From: Takakia lepidozioides
Lineage: Eukaryota > Streptophyta > Takakiopsida > Takakiales > Takakiaceae
Assembly (NCBI GenBank): GCA_030704615.1
Contig: CM060732.1
Location: forward strand, 2,604,001-2,668,000
Direction of reading: 5' to 3'
Length of the DNA stretch: 64,000 nucleotides
Part shown: one piece after another, positions 41,450-53,242 of the stretch
How the letters are laid out: every line of letters begins with the position of its first letter
Numbering within the stretch: the first letter of the stretch is position 1
Notes under the pieces: generated by a model
Seen by the model: only the letters and a program-made list of their open reading frames with translations
Databases searched by the model: none
Told to the model about the DNA's origin: nothing
Made by a program: the position numbers and the translations under genes

Positions 41450-43137
41450 ATCCGAGGCGGTTGCAGCTTTCGAAGGGCGACCTCAAAAGCGGAAGAAGCG
41501 TTGATGGGGACATCAACCTTGGAGCGTGGGGGAGGAAATGCATGCTTAGCCCGGTTTAGCTAGCTCAGGAATCCAATTGCAAAAACTTGTATTGTACAAA
41601 AATTTGTTATAAAGGAAATGGGTTCCAAATATTGTGCGTCCTATTGTGTTTGGAATGGTGATGCATGGCGTGGTTGGCTAGTGTATAGAATGCATGCTAG
41701 CTTACAAAAGTAGGAGAGGTAAATTGGGTTAATCATGTGTTTGCGCAGTGCCGAAATCGGGTGACTCCCATCCAAGGGGCAAGGAAACTTGCGCCTTCTT
41801 TGGGAGTTCACGTGCTAGTGCGCACCTGGCGCGTGCGCGTACTATAACTGCGCTACCGAGGGGGTTGCCTTGTAGTGCGGGCTAACGCGGAAGCTACGTG
41901 CTTCCGTTCACGTACTATAATCGTGTAGCCTCGGGACGAAGTCGTAGTGCGGCTTCGGCGTGTTCCCGTACCTCAGGCCAGCATTCCAAGGCGGACCCAA
42001 TTGTAGTGATTGGGGCGCACGGTTGGTTCAAGGTTATCTTCCTAGTCAAAGAGGGTTCCAGGTGAACCCTTGCTCAAGGTGATGCCAAAAGCGGCATCAT
42101 GAGCGATCGCAAGCAATGTTGTTGCAGTAAGGCGATTCGATCCTCGGGGAGGATCGTTCCTTGGCCTTGAAGTAGGCCAAGAAGAGTGCACTGGGAGGAG
42201 CTTGAGAGGCTCCACCCTTGGCCGGGACTTGGAGGAAGTCGGCCGAACTAGCTAGTGGAGAGTAGAGTCAAGTGTGGGGTTTGGTTCCTTGCCATGGGAC
42301 GCCATGGTCCGGAAACAAACTCCTTGATGTGGGACGCCACAACTTGGATGTTCGTTTCTACAAAATGGACAAGTCGATGAGGACATCGACTCCCTGTTGG
42401 TAGGGGTGTGTGTCGCGGCCCTTTGGCTTGAGGGCAGGGAGGTCGGGACTCAAGAGGGGCTGCCCCTGTGGTGGGGGCAGTGGCAGCAATAGGTACGGGG
42501 GCTGAAGCACCCTTGAGTGCCCAAGGCACTCAAGGAGGCGGAGGCGCTCACTAGGTGGAGCCCCGCACACCGGGTTGCGGTGGGGGAGGCTCCACAAGGG
42601 GTGGTGGTAGCTTAGCGGGACTTAGTGGGGGTGGCATAGGACTCACCATGGGGGCGGAGACCTCGTGGTGGGAGTCGTGGGGAGTCTTGGGACTCATCAC
42701 GGTCCATAGGGGCCGTGGTGAGCGGGCCAAGACTCACCGCGACTCATCACCGGGAGTCGAGGGTTTTCGTGGTGGTTCGCCATAAAATGGCATGGCTGGT
42801 TGTGGAACCCCCGCGGACAGCTATAGAAGTATATATAAGGGGAGTAGTGACCCCGAGAACGGTGCAAGCCCATTGGTGACCAAAAACTAGTGAGTAAGCG
42901 AGCGAGCCGGAAAGCGACCAAAGAGTGGGGAGCTGTTCCGGACTGCCATCTACCAAAGGGAATTCTCCTAGTCCCAATTAGGTGGAGGGTTTAGAGGGAA
43001 GCGAAGGGGGACCGTTATGTCCCGGTGAGCAGCCGAAGCTCCAAGTTGGCCGGGCGGCCAGGTTGGGAGTCAGGCGCGCGCATCAAAGCGAGTAACTATG
43101 ACTTGAAGGGGAGCTTATCGAAGTGAGGTGCGCGACA
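41450..43137 (+). mobile_element. 3' part of a non-coding LTR element with its LTR
   Basis: LTR 42411-43137 (TGTCGCG...CGCGACA) is related to the solo LTR at 34122-34848 and has a TATATAA box at 42832-42838. It is preceded by a purine-rich GGTAGGGGTGTG that could be the polypurine tract. The roughly 960 bp before it has no recognisable coding sequence; it has paired blocks containing CGTACTATAA (near 41837 and 41914). No target duplication matches across the right side, so the left part is missing or rearranged. Confidence 0.65.
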
Positions 43138-43169
43138 TTGTCCTATAAAAACTTTCGATTGCCCAACAT

Positions 43170-43690
43170 GAAAATGCGGCGCCGCATTTCCAAAACAGAC
43201 ATCGTTGTTTGTCCAATTCCAGACCCGTGTGGGCATTCCGTCTAGCTGGACGGAAATGCGGCACCGCATTCCATTGTCCAATACGATATTTTGATGACGA
43301 ACATGGAAATGCGGTGTCGCATTTCCAGAACGGACATCGTTGTTTGTCCAATTCCAGACCCTTCGACGGAAATGCGGCACCGCATTCCATTGTGCTCTCC
43401 GGAAATGCTGTGCCGCATTTCATTGTCCGGTACGAAATTTCGATGACAAACATGGAAATGCGGTGGCGCATTTCAAGTATGGACATGGATAAGCATTAGC
43501 GACTGGACATGCTCGGACAAATGAAGGTCCAATATGGAAATGCGGCGCCGCCTTTCCAATTCGAAGTATGGTAATGCCATGTCAGGAAATGAAATGTTGT
43601 ACAACATTTCCGTTACGACGACAACGGAGGAAAGGGAGCTGCTAGAAATCGTTGCATGGAGAAAAATGAAATGCGGTGCCGAATTTCTGA
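43170..43690. repeat. Palindrome array P2 (copy 3)
   Basis: Eight or nine GGAAATGCGG-type sites. Linkers carry GACATCGTTGTTTGTCCAAT twice, marking a local tandem unit of about 135 bp. The two sites near 43555-43615 have changed to a GTAATGCC and AAATGTTG form while staying roughly palindromic. Confidence 0.88.
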
Positions 43691-43963
43691 GCTTCGGCGT
43701 GTACATGTTTCTTTTTACTCATACATGGATTTCTTCACCTCAGGACTCTGATATCGCTGACTCTGGTATATTCATATGGACAGACACATTGTAGAAATGA
43801 GACCTCAAATTGTAAACAGTGGGCCAATTACGGCAGTTCTTGAACACGATGAAACACAAGCACAGAGAAGACAGGTACGATGGATTGTTTTATTGATCGA
43901 ACACGGTGTGTCACATTTAGCAACTCCAGACAAACCTAAGCCCTTCCTCCTTCTACATGGGCG

Positions 43964-44542
43964 TCACCAAGTCGACGGAACTTTGATAGCCCTCAAAACA
44001 AGCTCATTACTGATGCGGCACCTCGAGGTAAACTGCAATGCGGTCGATCTGGCGCCCTTGGTGGAGCTGACGACAATGTCATGCCCATCAATCATACCAC
44101 CATCATACATTGACAAGGTCACTGTGGGCCTCCTGTGCCCGTGCGATTCGTCTTTGCAACTCAGCCGAATGTCTCCATACACTGGAAAAGCGGAGTGAAC
44201 TCCCCGAATATAGTTTTCCCCGGTGCCGTCCTCCCTGGTCCACTGGCAGCAGTTCCAGCACCAAAGTGAGGCCGTGCGTGATCTGTCCGGCATCCCATTC
44301 CACCTTGGTATATCGAGGTCAACAATTTTCAGGACCCACGGACCGCATTGACCCTCGCCCTCACCTCGCTCAAAGCGGTAATAGCCCTCCAGATACTCCA
44401 TTGCGCGCAAAGACTCCCGCTTGGTTCCAGAAGCGTCTGTGAAAACAGAGAGCCAGACAATTATGTCTCCTAATTCTGGTTTGAACATAGCATAATCGTG
44501 GCCATGATAAGGGCAGTCAGCAGGATTTCGGCGGCATGGCAT
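43964..44542 (-). CDS. E3 protein of family A, intact copy (192 aa)
   Basis: Open frame from ATG at 44542 (AAGGATGCCATGC) to the stop at 43964. Blocks: MPCRRNPADCPYHGHDYAMF, GDIIVWLSVFTDASGT, YLEGYYRFERGEGEG, WVLKIVDLDIP, VTLSMYDGGMIDGHDIVV, ELVLRAIKVPSTW. No signal peptide or membrane segment is visible and I do not recognise the fold. It is nearly identical to 53243-53821 and homologous to E3b, with which it is divergently arranged (E3b starts at 45099). Upstream codons in the same frame (LSVLRYSFSR) also resemble E3b, so the true N-terminus could lie further upstream through splicing. Confidence 0.65.
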   Translation of the reverse strand: MPCRRNPADCPYHGHDYAMFKPELGDIIVWLSVFTDASGTKRESLRAMEYLEGYYRFERGEGEGQCGPWVLKIVDLDIPRWNGMPDRSRTASLWCWNCCQWTREDGTGENYIRGVHSAFPVYGDIRLSCKDESHGHRRPTVTLSMYDGGMIDGHDIVVSSTKGARSTALQFTSRCRISNELVLRAIKVPSTW

Positions 44543-45098
44543 CCTTGAAAAAGAGTAGCGGAGTACGCTCAATGACAGCAGCTCCCGGATGGAGGAGGCA
44601 GCAGCGCGGTGGCTAGAAGAAGTTCAAGCAAACGCTGCAATTCCTCACAAACACTCCAGGGCACATTTAAATTTCCCCCCGACAGGAACCTGCACGGATG
44701 ATGATTGGCTGCTCCATGAACGTAGCTGTTTCAGTTTCCTTCCCTGCCATTCCAACTATGGGCAGTAAGTGCCAGGTGGGCCTATAGCCACTCGAGACGA
44801 CGAAGTCCATCCCCCCTTCGATGTAAATGCGGCGTCGAATTTCCATCCGGGGGATGGACTTCGGTGGCAGATTTCAAACTATACCCCGTGGATGAGAAAG
44901 AGGTATCGGTTCATCCACCGCTAGCGTGATGAACACGTTACACGATGATTGGTGGGTACGTGTGACCCAGATGCTCCATTATTGGAGCCCGCATTGCTCT
45001 TCCGCTTCTCATCATTTCGAAAATCTAAGGGCTTCATTGCTATCCGCAAGGTCATTGTCATCGGCATCAAAGACGTCCTCAGGTCCTCCTTTGCAAGG

Positions 45099-45297
45099 AT
45101 GCCGTGCTTCCGGAACCGGGACGACTGCCCTTATGGAGGCATCGATTATGCAATGTATTCGGCCACATCGGGAGACATCGTTATCTGGTACACAGATTAC
45201 ACAGAAGATACTGGTTCGAATGTGGAAACATTGTCCGCTTTTGAGTATATCCCAGGCCAGTACGCCTTCGAGCGGGGTGACGATCTTGGTCTGTTAT
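45099..45297 (+). pseudogene. E3b gene, truncated copy
   Basis: Paralogue of E3 (RMPCFRNRDDCPYGGIDYAM, ATSGDIVIW, YAFERGDDLGL). Cut at 45297 by inverted gypsy sequence; the continuing version is at 54359-54921. The frame is open upstream to about 44949 (RKVIVIGIKDVLRSSFA), more than in the other copy. Confidence 0.65.
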
Positions 45298-47124
45298 ACT
45301 CATATGCATGAAGTGCTTGTACTGGTAAAGAATTGGATTCCAAAGGATATTTTGTGGCTCAAACTCACACCAAGAACAGCTTTCCAGACTTGTTTGCCAT
45401 ATGGTTATATGGTAACGGAGACTTCTAGTATAGCCAAGGGTGCATTGAAGCTTGAAAGAAACCCAGGCATATACGAGAGATATTACAGAAGAGAGTTTTG
45501 GTTATTGCCACATTAAGAGAAATGAAAGACATGGGACATGAGTGATGAAAGAGAAGCTAGACTCCAGAGATATTCAGCAAAAAGAGAAAGCCATCTGAAA
45601 GCTAATTATCCATATCTTTGGGAGAGAGGAATAGACATAGGGGAATCATCTGGACCTCTCACACCAGTAAGATCAGGGAGTACATCACCCATACCGGAAG
45701 AACTAGAGTTGGATGCCACTCCTTCTTTTTCTTTGCAAGAAAGATTAAGGGAATTGGTACGGGAAGAAGATCAATCACGAGATGAAAGATCTGAGGTACA
45801 TCCCTGGATAAAAGATTTGACATTCACCTTTCTTTCCTCCCAGCCTTCAAACTCTACTCGCTTAATGGATAGCAATGCTATCACATAAACCAGTGTTGGT
45901 AACCAACGTGCTCTTCCTCTACAGGCCACCTGATAAATCTTTATCACTCCTTTCTCCAGACCCCACTCAGGGTCAGCATCATGCACTCTCTTAAGAATGT
46001 TTTCTTTACAACCGTCTGGCAATTCCAAGAACCTCTGCAAGAATCGTTTGGACAATCTTTCCTTCTCAGTTTCACAGGGAATTTGATTCACATCAAATTC
46101 TTTAATTCTCCATCCACCATGATCCCACCAGATGATCTGGTTGTTCATGACCCAGTTCCCCAGTATGGTCGTCAAATGTCGTGCGGCTTTTACTCACCCA
46201 TCCCTTCGCTATCCGAGGCGGGAACCTCAAGATAGAAGAGTTGGAAATCTCTAAGCACTCAGCCCGCTCAGAACAATCAGTCATGACCTACAGCTAGTGT
46301 ATCATGGGGGTGTTTCCTATTTGTTTTCCTTCCCGCATTCATGTAAGCTAGTTACCTTACTGTTGGTATTTAAGTATCAGTTTGCTTCAGCAATCTATCG
46401 GATTCCATCCATTCATTCCACAGCTTCACTCAGGTCTCTCTACACAGTGTGAGTATGAAGTATGTATCAGATTAATATCTATCAAGTATCAGGCTGAAGC
46501 CATGGTGTCTCTATTCTGCTCTACATTACAACTCTACTTCTTGCATTCAGCCAGTATCAACAGATCGTTTTCCTCCTACTCCGTGCTCTCCCTCTTTCTC
46601 CTCAGAGATGCGCTCTCCGCTTCATTTCCAAGTTCTGATCCCCACGAAGTGATCCTCCTCCAGTCCCCGCTCCTCGCTTTATCTTCCTTTCCGTGGTTCT
46701 AACCGTTTCCCTCCCTAACCGTCATCCGTGAACTAACATGTTCCATTCGCATATGTTGTTCCCCACAGTCGTTCCTTGTCTTACTATCCGTTCCCTATGG
46801 TCGTGACAGCTGTGTCAAGCTGTGACTGGCTGTGTGAAACTGTGACTGGCTGTGCGACTGTGTTGGGCTGTGTCGGGCTGTGTCGAGCTGTGACTGGCTG
46901 TGACGGCTGTGTCGGCTGTGTCGGACTGTGACTGGCTATGACGGCTGTGTCTGGCTGTGGCGGCTGTGTCGGACTGTGACGGGCTGTGTCAGACTGTGAC
47001 AAGCTGTGTCGGACCATGACGGGCTGTGTAACCCTAAGGCTCCTGTTGGTCTCAGTCTGTGCAAAAATTAAGGGTACCCCACAGATCCCGTAAAAGTGCC
47101 TAAGTCCCAGACAGTCCTCTAACA
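45298..47124 (-). mobile_element. Gypsy fragment (LTR3) with internal inversion
   Basis: LTR3 46342-47124 (-) with ends TGTTAG...CTTACA, leader, and pre-gag codons 46284-45827 (-). At the codons for KVNV the sequence switches strand: 45298-45516 (+) continues the pre-gag ORF from the very next bases (ACTCATATGCATGAA) and 45538-45825 (+) is the N-terminus of gag. A single break followed by inversion of the distal 530 bp explains the layout. The site that is TAG in the element at 4748-12126 is CAG here. The outer edges show no target duplication. Confidence 0.82.
46805..47030. repeat. 10-bp minisatellite inside LTR3
   Basis: CTGTG-nnn-GG units as in LTR1 and LTR2, slightly longer tract. Confidence 0.8.
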
Positions 47125-47404
47125 GCTCGTCGGATGGAAGGATGTGGGTGGGTGTGGATGAGGGCACCTATGAGGGATTGAGGTTGTAGGAAGGGGTGAT
47201 AGGTAGGATAAACGGATGTATAGGAGTGGAGGTGGGCGTGGATGAATTTTTTTCAAAGTAACATAGATTTAGCAAAATTTGGCGAGGGGGGGGGGTTTCA
47301 CGCCTGGCCCAATCGGGCATGTATATGATGTGGAAGTGGGTTTCGTAGGATGGATAAAAAAAAGACAATAATCGGGGCGGGTGGATGAATGTGACTATGA
47401 ATGA

Positions 47405-47880
47405 ACCATGAGCGTGAAATGTGTGTAGTTCGCTATGTAAAAATGTCTGGGGAGAGAACCATGAGTATGAAATTGTGTGTAGTTCACTGCGTAGAAAAAA
47501 ATGGGGAGAGAACCATGAGTGTGAAATTGTGTGTAGTTCGTCGTGTAAGAAAAACTGGGGAGAGCACCATGAGTGTGAAATAGTGTGTAGTTTGCTGTGT
47601 AAAAAAGTCTGGGGAAAGAACCATGAGCGTGAACTTGTGTGTAGTTCGTTGTGTGCAAATGTCTGGGAAGAGAACCATGAGTATGAAATTGTGTGTAGTT
47701 CGCTATGTAGAAAAAAATGGGGAGAGAACCATGAGTGTGAAATTGTGTGTAGTTCGTTGTGTAAAAAAACCTGGGGAGAGAACCATGAGTGTGAAATAGT
47801 GTGTAGTTCATTGCGTAAAAAGATCTGGGGAGAGGACCATGAGTGTGAAATTGTGTGTAGCTTAGGGAGCCAGCAGCACT
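47405..47880. repeat. 54-bp minisatellite, nine units
   Basis: Units begin with ACCATGAG at 47405, 47458, 47512, 47566, 47620, 47674, 47728, 47782 and 47836: one step of 53 bp, the rest exactly 54 bp. Because 54 is a multiple of 3, frames on both strands stay open and show an 18-residue repeat (for example NYTQFHTHGSLP on the minus strand). There is no sign that this is expressed. Confidence 0.92.
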
Positions 47881-48675
47881 GAGAGACTTGTGAAAGTAGA
47901 GTGTAGTATGAAGAGCGGAGGTGGGAAGATGGGGGAGCAATGTCCCCCAGTATCAAGTAGTCATGAGTAGCTTGAACGAAAGAGCTGCAATGTTCTGAAT
48001 TCCGGTGACTTGAGAGATAACGTATACGAGCATTCTGGGAAAAAAATGCAAGAGTCTCTGTGCATGGAGAGTGCAGCACAGATTGTCTTGTGATGTAGTA
48101 CAGTATCTGATAAATGGAAGAGCATTGCAGGCATGTGGTACATTAGCTGCCGACTGTTTGGATCTTGGTAGCAAATTGAATAGTAATTAAGAGGCATATC
48201 AGGGATGTGCACTAGTGAGTTGGCACAATTACAAAGCAAAGAATGCAGGATAAAGAAAGAGAGAAGGGGGTGGTGACAGTGTCTTTGGGGAGAGCTGCAC
48301 CAGACTCGCTGCTGGTTGTTGTGGAGTACATGAAGGGGAGGGGCAACATCCCCTGGGACATCCTCAGCTAGAGCAAATAACGCCCTTTGAATGAAGTAGT
48401 CAAGAGTAGGGGCCCATTGATGGGCTGCTGCATGATCTGGTAAGGCTACAGATATTTGAGAGTTTGAAGCAGAGTGAACTATATCTGCAGTAACGAGGAA
48501 GAACATTGGATTAGCCGTGGGCCAATAGTAATTGGAAGGAGTAGGGGGAGAGAGCAACAAGACAACACTATTGTAATATGTAGAGGGGCTCTTGGGAGGT
48601 AGACTTAGTGGGGAAGCACAGAAGGCAATGGTGGCAATGTGAGAGATGACCAGAGCAGAGTGTGCTGGTTAATTT
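47881..48675. other. Unassigned stretch, no gene recognised
   Basis: Minus-strand frames of up to about 200 codons exist but have no recognisable domain, and composition does not favour one strand. It may be intron or UTR of the coiled-coil gene next to it. 47125-47400 likewise holds only purine-rich unassigned sequence. Confidence 0.4.
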
Positions 48676-48967
48676 CTACCACGTACCCGGATAGTGGGTG
48701 GGTGGTGAACCAGTAAGTAGGAAATAGATATCGAGGCATTCTTGGAAAAGTAGAGAACAAGTCATACAGTGGGATAACAATTTTATGGAATTTAACAAGG
48801 TACTGTGAAATGGAGCGATGGCACCTGGGAGGGCAGTAGTTATATGGCCATTGTGCGTGTAATGATTGTGTGTCATGATGGTAGCTCTCCACATACATGC
48901 TGAGATAAAGAGATTGTAGGTCCATGAGTAGCTTGCATGTCCAAGTTGTCTCACGTTCTTGGGCTGG

Positions 48968-49437
48968 AGCAGATTGTTCTGAGAGCTTATAACATGCAGG
49001 GTAGGGGCGTCGTTGTCTGCTTCCTTCTGTTGCGATCTGCATTGTTCATGTTTCAGCTCAGCCAATTCAACCTCCAGAAGATCAACTTTTTCTCCAGCCT
49101 CTTCCAGTTGTGATTGGTGCATGGTCAATAGTCCTTCGAGCTCTAAAAATCTGTCATTCGATACATTTGTATTGCCCTTATGATGAGTTGCCCTCTCCCC
49201 TGCGGCCTTGGCACTCTTTCTGAGTCCTTTCATCCCATGTAAGGTTTGTAGTTCCTGTTCCAGCTCAGCCACTTTGGCTTCCAACGGGCCAATTTTCTCT
49301 GTACAATTCTTTTGATGTACTGCCAATAGACTCTCGAGCTCCACAGATCTGTCACTCATGTCATTTGCAGTGGTAATGGCAGCATGGGCAGCGTTGCCTT
49401 TTTCCAAGATTTCTTGAGAAGCACACCTAGGGGACAT
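48968..49437 (-). pseudogene. Coiled-coil protein exon with internal duplication
   Basis: Open stretch on the minus strand with a possible acceptor (CCCCTAG) near 49430 and donor (AAC/GTGAGA) near 48968. The protein has two related segments of about 45 residues: SDRSVELESLLAVHQK...VAELEQELQ and NDRFLELEGLLTMHQS...LAELKHEQ, each Leu/Glu-rich with heptad spacing, typical of a coiled coil. The open frame runs on to 48676 without the pattern. Probably one exon of a host-type gene or a captured fragment; the family is unknown. Confidence 0.5.
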
Positions 49438-50671
49438 GTACCATAAATAAGCAGGCCGGTGCAGTCATGAGTGCCACCATCGCAATCTTTAATCATGGTC
49501 ACATCAAGATCAGCTTGCACAGCAGGAATGTCTTTGTTGAGCATGTAAGATCTTTGGGGAGAACCCTTGTACATCTCATAATGCGTGGAGGAGTCGAACA
49601 CCATGAACTGAAAATCATGTTGTCATTTGCAATGGGGAGTCTGGAAAGAATCAACAGCAGGTTGCTGCGCCTGTGAACATATATCGGGTCAAGCTGGGGG
49701 CTGGCTGAGGCTAGTTAGGGGAGTCGGGTCCTTCATGCAACATTGCCGCCACAAGCATTGTGACAAAGCGTTTTAACGGTGAAGTCCAGCTGTGTAACTT
49801 CAAACGAGACACCAAACTGAAGAAGTCCAAAAGGAGCAGCAAATACGTCATCGTGCTAAGGGCGGAGAGGTGCACCAACATCACCGGCTCAAAGAAATCT
49901 GCACCGAATTGGGGTGAGAAATCGCCAAAATCGGCGGCCAGACCAAGGTCGGGGGAGCCTTTCATTTTGACCGCAAGTAAAATCACATAGCATGTATGAA
50001 CGAAAAACCACCAGGCATGGCAAACATGCATGTTTAGCATGCAAAGAGAGCCAAGGGCGGAAGCCCAGTGAGTGTCGAAGTCATGGTATGAGAAAGCATG
50101 TGTGTCCTCGTATTGCGTGGCTATTGAGGAGAGCGGAAGAATCCAACGGCGCTTCCGCGCAGAGCTCAAGTTGGAGTAGGTCGCATCCTGGAACAGAGAG
50201 GGGGGTGGAAGAACTTCCACCCGCGCATCGTGTCGTCAATATAAGCAACGGGCTGAGTATCTGTGCTCCGCAAGGAGCACCAATTGATGTCGATGTTGGC
50301 CCCGAACTTCTTGAAAGAGGAGTTGGAACGTAAAAACCCCTCTGAAAGCAACAGTAAAAAGCTTAAAAGAAGCACCTTGATATACTTGTAAGTCATGGTG
50401 GCAGGCCTTGGGAGAGAACGAAGACACCCCCTCGCAGCCGCATGAGAGACGGGGGCAGAAGCCATGGCGGCGACCCTGGCTAAATGTAGAGGACCTGGCA
50501 AAGTAGCGGAGCCACTAAAGAGAAGAGGAAAGCACTAAGATATGAAAATAAATAGCGGAACCCTAAAGAATAGTCATGGTTACGGTGTTTGGCGACGATA
50601 ATGGAAAAGAGGGTGGAGCTCCGCCCTTCGGGCTTAAGTCATAGTTAAAGCTTTAGAATCTAATAGAAGGC
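49438..50671. other. Unassigned stretch before the PPR/GH17 fragment
   Basis: Short frames on both strands, none with a domain I recognise. Several near-repeats of CATGCATGTTTAGCATGC-type words occur near 50020-50045. No palindromes of the family A type are present, so this is a different sequence domain from its surroundings. Confidence 0.4.
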
Positions 50672-51301
50672 ATGGCAGCAAGAAAGCAGGTGCATGCTTA
50701 CATTATCCAAAGTGGATTCAAGCCGAATGTTTTTCTACACAACACCATTGTCAACATGTATGTAAAATGCGGGAGCATCGTGGATCCGCTCCAAGTGTTC
50801 AACACAAACCCCTTCACAGCTGATGAGCAGAACTCACAGGTCATATCCCTTCAGTATGCACTATCCGAGTCCAATACAGGTGGAGTGGATTCAGCCACTG
50901 CGTTCCTATACTCCAACGTGTTTGATGCTATTTTGGATGTTGTCTACACTGCCATAGCTGCACTCAATCACTCAGATGTCACAGTTGTTGTCAGTGAAAT
51001 TGGGTGGCCAACACAAGGGGATACTAATGAGGTTGGAATGTCAAATTCAAATGCCCAAACCTACAACATCAACCTCATCAAGCATGTGCTTAACAAGACT
51101 GGGACTCCTGCCAGACCTGGCATTGGGATTGATACATGTCTTTATGAAATTTTCAATGAGGATAAGGATGGCGGCCCCACCTCGCAGCGGAACTATGGTG
51201 TCTTCATTGCCGATCTGTCTGCAGCTTATGCACTTGACCTAACTGGAATTGTCAGATTTAGGCATCAATTCAACAACCAACAGAATTTGGTGTGTTGCTG
51301 A
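50672..51301 (+). pseudogene. PPR motif fused in frame to a GH17 beta-1,3-glucanase fragment
   Basis: 209-codon open frame. Residues about 3-47 are one pentatricopeptide repeat of the plant organelle RNA-binding type (VHAYIIQSGFKPNVFLHNTI, MYVKCGSI). From residue about 48 (NTNPF) the frame continues as a family 17 glycoside hydrolase: a DYALF-like block, SNVFDAILDVVYTAIAAL, the conserved VVVSEIGWPTQGD and YEIFNEDKDGG with their glutamates. The N-terminal half of the glucanase barrel is missing and there is no signal peptide, so the product would not be an active secreted enzyme. It is a chimera of two gene fragments, possibly made by transposon capture or retroposition; no introns are visible in it. 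Confidence 0.75.
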
Positions 51302-51685
51302 AGATCGAATGCCAAGGTCTACCACCTCATAACCCACATCGCCTCCGCTTCTAACAACCAAGAGCTCCACGGTGCTCCTTGCATAACAACCTGGTTTCTC
51401 TCATTCTGAAGCAAAAACCACAAGTGCTACAACTAACTCGTATCTGGCACTCACAGATACAAGCTCATCTTTCTCGAGTGATAAAGAAGAAGAATACAAG
51501 CACAAGCTCATGCGAGCTCACAAAGCTGAAGCATAAACTCATGCATATATAACCTCATCACTCAAATACAAGTCAAGCCAAGTGCACCCCACGCCATGGG
51601 GAATCCACACTACGGCGCCATAGCTAGGCGCGGTGAGGCTCAACTCGAGAAAGATGAGCCTCCCGCGCTTGCTATTGTGCGGCAA
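51302..51685. other. Unassigned flank, possible LTR piece
   Basis: Contains TATATAA near 51545 in a promoter-like setting (CTCATGCATATATAACC). Joined at about 51685 to transposase copy 4. No coding sequence recognised. Confidence 0.35.
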
Positions 51686-52531
51686 CATGACGGGACCTCG
51701 AGGTGCTGTCCGAATGTTTCTGTCGGATCTCCATGAATCCTCTTCGCACCCGGGTTCCTCTTCAATCCTCCGCCTGACAGGGCGAGTCCGGACGTCCCCC
51801 TCTAGGTGTTCACCTCTGCGGTGCAGAGGCGTCCCTTTGATCTTCTCTCGCAATGTTGTCGCCCATTTCACTGGATTCTTGGACCTCGAAGCTGTTCGTA
51901 CCAACAATTCCTCCCTGTCCGGCCCAAAGCCCCATTGTTTGCCGCTCAGGAACTTGTAGTACGTGGCTTGCTGCATGATTGCTCTGTCGATGTCCTCCGT
52001 TGTGGCCGTCACTACGTCCACCAGATGTGCGGCAGAAGACGCTCGCCAGGAGGAGTGGACCGATTCTGCCATATTCGTGTTCGGCATGTCCGTGTCGGAA
52101 TCCAAGCACCGCTCCTAGAATGACACAAACAATGGTGAGGGACCAATCGAAATGTCCGTAACAGAAAGACAAATGAACGAAATTGACAGCAGCCTACCTC
52201 CCGCATGTACTGTCCGAACTGTCGATACCGAAAATGCCACCACCCCAACCAGCTGTGCAATGCTCCCAGATTGGTTGTCTCCACTGCACCTGACGTGTTC
52301 CACCAAGCCTCGATGATAGCAAACTTAACCTCCGCGTCATCAAATGTGGGTGCATCCTTCCACGCCGTACAAAGGACACGGTGTTCAGCCTGGAATGAGC
52401 TAGCAACAAATTTGGTAGTGTAGTGGGATAGACTCTGCATCCAATGGAATCCACAGGATCTCTCTTTCCCCTCCATTGGAACATTGGGGTCCTCACCGTA
52501 CACACGCCGCACCGCTGCCCAGTTGGCCTGA
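51686..52531 (-). pseudogene. MULE-type transposase E4, copy 4 (central fragment)
   Basis: From NAQANW at 52531 through CGFHWMQSL, the intron (about 52120-52200) and TNMAESVHSSW to PRGPVMLPHN at 51686. It is very close to copy 1. The 5' part is replaced at 52531 by array P2, and the SWIM end by unrelated DNA at 51685. Confidence 0.8.
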
Positions 52532-52556
52532 GCGTAGGAGGTCGAGATGGCGGAAT

Positions 52557-52987
52557 TGAAAATGCGGTGCCGCATTTCCATATTGGGGATGGTCGTTGTT
52601 CGAACTGCAGGCCCATCAGCAAAAATTGGCACCGCATTCCATTGTAAAAAAAAAGTCGATGACGGACATGGAAATGCGGTGCCGCATTTCCAGAACGGAC
52701 ATCGCAATTTGTCCATTTGCAGACCCTCTCACGGAAATGCGGTAACGCATTCCATCGCGATGGTCGGAAATGTCACACTTTTCGAAGTGTTGGACGGAAA
52801 TGCGGCACCGCATTCCCTTGTCCAAAAAGAAGTTTCCATTGCCAAACTGGAAATGCGTCGCCGAATTTGCAATGCCAACCTCGTTGTCTGTCCAATTTAT
52901 AGACCCGTGTTGGTATTTCGTGTACCTGGACGGAAATGATGCACCGCATTTCCTTGTCCCACATGGAAATGCGGTGCCGCATTTCAA
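52557..52987. repeat. Palindrome array P2 (copy 4)
   Basis: Eight GGAAATGCGG-type sites with steps of about 35-80 bp; linkers match 18338-19060. One or two sites have lost their symmetry (near 52630 and 52932). Confidence 0.9.
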
Positions 52988-53242
52988 TGTCCGACATGGC
53001 GTTACTCTGGTATATTCTTGACATATGACTCACATACCGGTTACTCTGCTATATTCATCCGGACAGACACATTGTAGAAATGAGACATCAAATTGTAAAC
53101 AGTGGGCCAATTCCGACAGTTATTCAACACAATGAAACACAATCATACAGAAGTGAGGTACGATGGGTTTATTGATCGGACACGATGTCTCACATTTACC
53201 AACTGCAGACAAAACTAAGCCCTTCCTCCTTCTACATGGGCT

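Noticed and set aside
47168-48079. 303-codon minus-strand frame as a real gene
   Set aside because: Its length comes from the 54-bp minisatellite; the remainder has no recognisable domain.
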